From: Dichotomicrobium sp964650735
Lineage (GTDB): Bacteria > Pseudomonadota > Alphaproteobacteria > Rhizobiales > Rhodomicrobiaceae
Assembly: GCA_964650735.1 (NCBI GenBank)
Contig: CAZYUT010000092.1
Coordinates: 1 to 8,573, forward strand
DNA length: 8,573 nt
Direction of reading: 5' to 3'
Shown in pieces: positions 8,033 to 8,573 of the stretch; positions within the stretch are counted from its first letter, which is position 1, and every line of letters starts with the position of its first letter. A program made the position numbers and the translations under genes. The notes below the pieces were generated by a model. That model did no database searches. It saw only the letters and a list, made by a program, of their open reading frames with translations, and had not been told where the DNA came from.

Positions 8033-8105
8033 GCGGACCTGCTCCGATGATCTGGGCGAATTGGACGTAAAGGGCTTGGGCCGTGGGCCGGTTTGCACTG
8101 CGTCA

Positions 8106-8111
8106 ATTATA
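8106..8111 (-). promoter_or_regulatory. Likely -10 box for the DUF2189 gene
   Basis: Read on the - strand this is a perfect TATAAT, in an otherwise GC-rich region. It lies 73 bp before the chosen ATG, which would give a leader of about 65-70 nt. The -35 region is poor: with a 16-bp spacer the hexamer is TTTCGC, only weakly like TTGACA. An alphaproteobacterial housekeeping promoter is plausible but not proven. Confidence 0.45.
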
Positions 8112-8150
8112 GCGGCTTCACCATGCAGCGAAAGCTTTGCGTGTGGCTGG

Positions 8151-8171
8151 CGCGCCGCGCAGGGGATGACA
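8151..8171. repeat. 21-bp direct repeat, copy 1
   Basis: This segment begins CGCGCCGCGCA and ends GGGATGACA. It matches 8346-8366 at 20 of 21 positions in the same orientation; the only difference is G versus C at the twelfth base. It probably belongs to a dispersed intergenic repeat. Confidence 0.75.
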
Positions 8172-8204
8172 GCCTCGCCGGACGCCCGCACGGGTACCTC
8201 CAAT

Positions 8205-8219
8205 CCGCCCAGAGGGCGG
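8205..8219. repeat. Short GC-rich hairpin
   Basis: CCGCCC (8205-8210) and GGGCGG (8214-8219) are perfect inverted repeats separated by AGA. No run of T follows on either strand, so it is not a canonical terminator. It may be part of a larger repeat unit. Confidence 0.45.
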
Positions 8220-8245
8220 CAAGCGCGACCGGCCGCCGCGCCAAA

Positions 8246-8289
8246 GCATTTTCCGCAAAAGTGGAAACCGGTTTTGCGTGAGAAAATGC
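8246..8289. repeat. 44-bp palindromic intergenic repeat, alphaproteobacterial type
   Basis: The outer arms GCATTTTC (8246-8253) and GAAAATGC (8282-8289) pair perfectly. The inner arms CGCAAAA (8254-8260) and TTTTGCG (8272-8278) also pair perfectly, with a 3-nt bulge at 8279-8281 and an 11-nt loop at 8261-8271. From memory, elements of this form, with arms around an AAGTGGAAACCGG core, recur many times in Rhizobiales genomes between genes. Their function is not established. Confidence 0.8.
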
Positions 8290-8309
8290 GATTCAAGAAA
8301 GCGCGCAAC

Positions 8310-8329
8310 CGGGCGACGGATGTCGCCCG
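8310..8329. repeat. Perfect 8-bp stem hairpin
   Basis: CGGGCGAC (8310-8317) and GTCGCCCG (8322-8329) pair fully around a 4-nt GGAT loop. An A-rich stretch follows on the + strand and no T run follows on either strand, so it does not fit a classical intrinsic terminator. It sits between the two palindromic repeats. Confidence 0.55.
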
Positions 8330-8345
8330 CAAACCAAAAACCCTT

Positions 8346-8366
8346 CGCGCCGCGCACGGGATGACA
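8346..8366. repeat. 21-bp direct repeat, copy 2
   Basis: Second copy of the repeat at 8151-8171, differing at one base. It ends 7 bp before the imperfect palindrome at 8374-8451, which suggests that it forms one edge of a composite repeat unit. Confidence 0.75.
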
Positions 8367-8373
8367 CCCCGCC

Positions 8374-8451
8374 GTCATGGCGAGCGCAGCGACGCCATCC
8401 AGCCCAGAGCGCGCCGCTGGATTGCTTCGGGCAGCAGGCCCTCGCAATGAC
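8374..8451. repeat. 78-bp imperfect palindromic repeat
   Basis: The outer arms GTCATGGCGAG (8374-8384) and CTCGCAATGAC (8441-8451) pair with one mismatch. The inner arms GCCATCCAGC (8394-8403) and GCTGGATTGC (8416-8425) also pair with one mismatch, around a 12-nt loop. The GTCATTGCGAG and GCAATCCAGC motifs are, from memory, hallmarks of a widespread dispersed palindromic repeat found in several proteobacterial genomes. The left and right arms differ in length (30 versus 36 nt), so this is a diverged copy. Confidence 0.75.
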
Positions 8452-8481
8452 AACCCCGCGCCTTCACGCAGCTGTCAATCC

Positions 8482-8494
8482 AGTTTAATAAACT
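8482..8494. promoter_or_regulatory. AT-rich palindrome upstream of the right-hand gene
   Basis: AGTTTA and TAAACT form a perfect inverted repeat around a single A, 33 bp before the ATG at 8528. It includes TTTAAT (8484-8489), a 5-of-6 match to a -10 box; a possible -35, TTCACG (8463-8468), is spaced at only 15 bp. It could be a promoter element, an operator, or chance. Confidence 0.3.
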
Positions 8495-8527
8495 TTGCCG
8501 AAAACGCGGCGCGCGGGAGGCGAGCGG

Positions 8528-8573
8528 ATGACGGAACTTCTGAACGGGATCGTCAACATTCTGCAGAACGGCA
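8528..8573 (+). CDS. Start of an unidentified gene, cut by the window edge
   Basis: ATG 8528 has a strong ribosome site, GGGAGG at 8515-8520, 7 bp upstream. The frame stays open to the edge, giving MTELLNGIVNILQNG. This is too short to assign to a family; the visible part is moderately hydrophobic and could be the beginning of a helix. The gene runs away from the DUF2189 gene. Confidence 0.6.
   Translation, partial: MTELLNGIVNILQNG

Larger units (their letters stand above)
8033..8527. other. Non-coding region rich in repeats between two divergent genes
   Basis: A 495-bp stretch between the DUF2189 gene (leftward) and a new gene at 8528 (rightward). The first 100 bp or so hold the leader and likely promoter of the DUF2189 gene. 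From about 8150 to 8451 it is packed with repeats and hairpins, listed separately. The last 75 bp are AT-richer and should hold the promoter of the right-hand gene. Open frames crossing the region in several phases look like products of GC bias and repeats, not genes: their translations are Arg/Ala/Gly-rich and resemble no family. Confidence 0.75.

Noticed and set aside
7226..8050. Open frame of 274 codons on the + strand opposite the DUF2189 gene
   Set aside because: The translation is dominated by Gln, Arg, His and Asp, typical of an antisense reading of a hydrophobic membrane protein. The opposite strand gives well-formed membrane helices and a known family.
8033..8332. N-terminal extension of the DUF2189 protein by 100 codons
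   Set aside because: The extra part translates the palindromic repeat and the promoter-like region. The ATG at 8032-8030 has a ribosome site and begins a normal-length family member.
8031..8450. 139-codon open frame on the + strand in the repeat region
   Set aside because: It crosses the DUF2189 leader and all the repeats. Its composition is low-complexity Arg/Ala and it has no ribosome site.
8151..8451. Possible CRISPR array or mobile element in the repeat cluster
   Set aside because: Only two copies of the 21-bp direct repeat exist and they are 174 bp apart, with no regular spacers. There is no transposase gene and no evident target-site duplication at the cluster's edges.
8118..8453. 111-codon open frame on the - strand in the repeat region
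   Set aside because: It consists of translated repeats: the GCHP-RGA phrase appears twice because of the 21-bp direct repeats. No ribosome site or family resemblance.

Overview
The window is a chromosomal stretch of high-GC DNA from an alphaproteobacterium. The gene order ccoN-O-Q-P-G-H-I-S, the protein sequences and the palindromic intergenic repeats fit the Rhizobiales (Hyphomicrobiales) or a close relative. The placement rests on family recognition only; no species can be named.

Positions 1-2642 hold the structural genes of a cbb3-type cytochrome c oxidase: the C-terminal half of CcoN (catalytic subunit, cut by the left edge), CcoO (mono-haem cytochrome c), CcoQ (small subunit) and CcoP (di-haem cytochrome c). 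Positions 2691-7148 hold the assembly genes: CcoG (polyferredoxin, cupric reductase), CcoH/FixH, CcoI/FixI (copper-exporting P-type ATPase) and CcoS. All eight are on the + strand with very short gaps or overlaps, so they look like one transcription and translation unit. CcoI exports copper for the CuB site, CcoG reduces Cu(II), CcoS is needed for haem and copper insertion, and CcoH stabilises the assembling complex. The finished enzyme takes electrons through the c-type haems of CcoP and CcoO to CcoN and reduces O2 with high affinity. The operon promoter, where an FNR/FixK box would be expected, lies outside the window.

Positions 7136-8032 on the - strand hold a DUF2189-family membrane protein of unknown function. 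It is convergent with ccoS and overlaps its end by 13 bp. Its start was set at 8032; the frame stays open to 8332 only by reading through intergenic repeats.

Positions 8033-8527 are non-coding. They hold a likely -10 box for the DUF2189 gene, then a cluster of repeats: a pair of 21-bp direct repeats, two palindromic repeats of alphaproteobacterial type, two GC-rich hairpins and an AT-rich palindrome just before the next gene. From 8528 a new + strand gene begins; only 15 codons are visible.

I found no mobile element, CRISPR array, RNA gene or convincing new system. The most interesting items are the DUF2189 protein abutting the oxidase operon and the dense repeat cluster.
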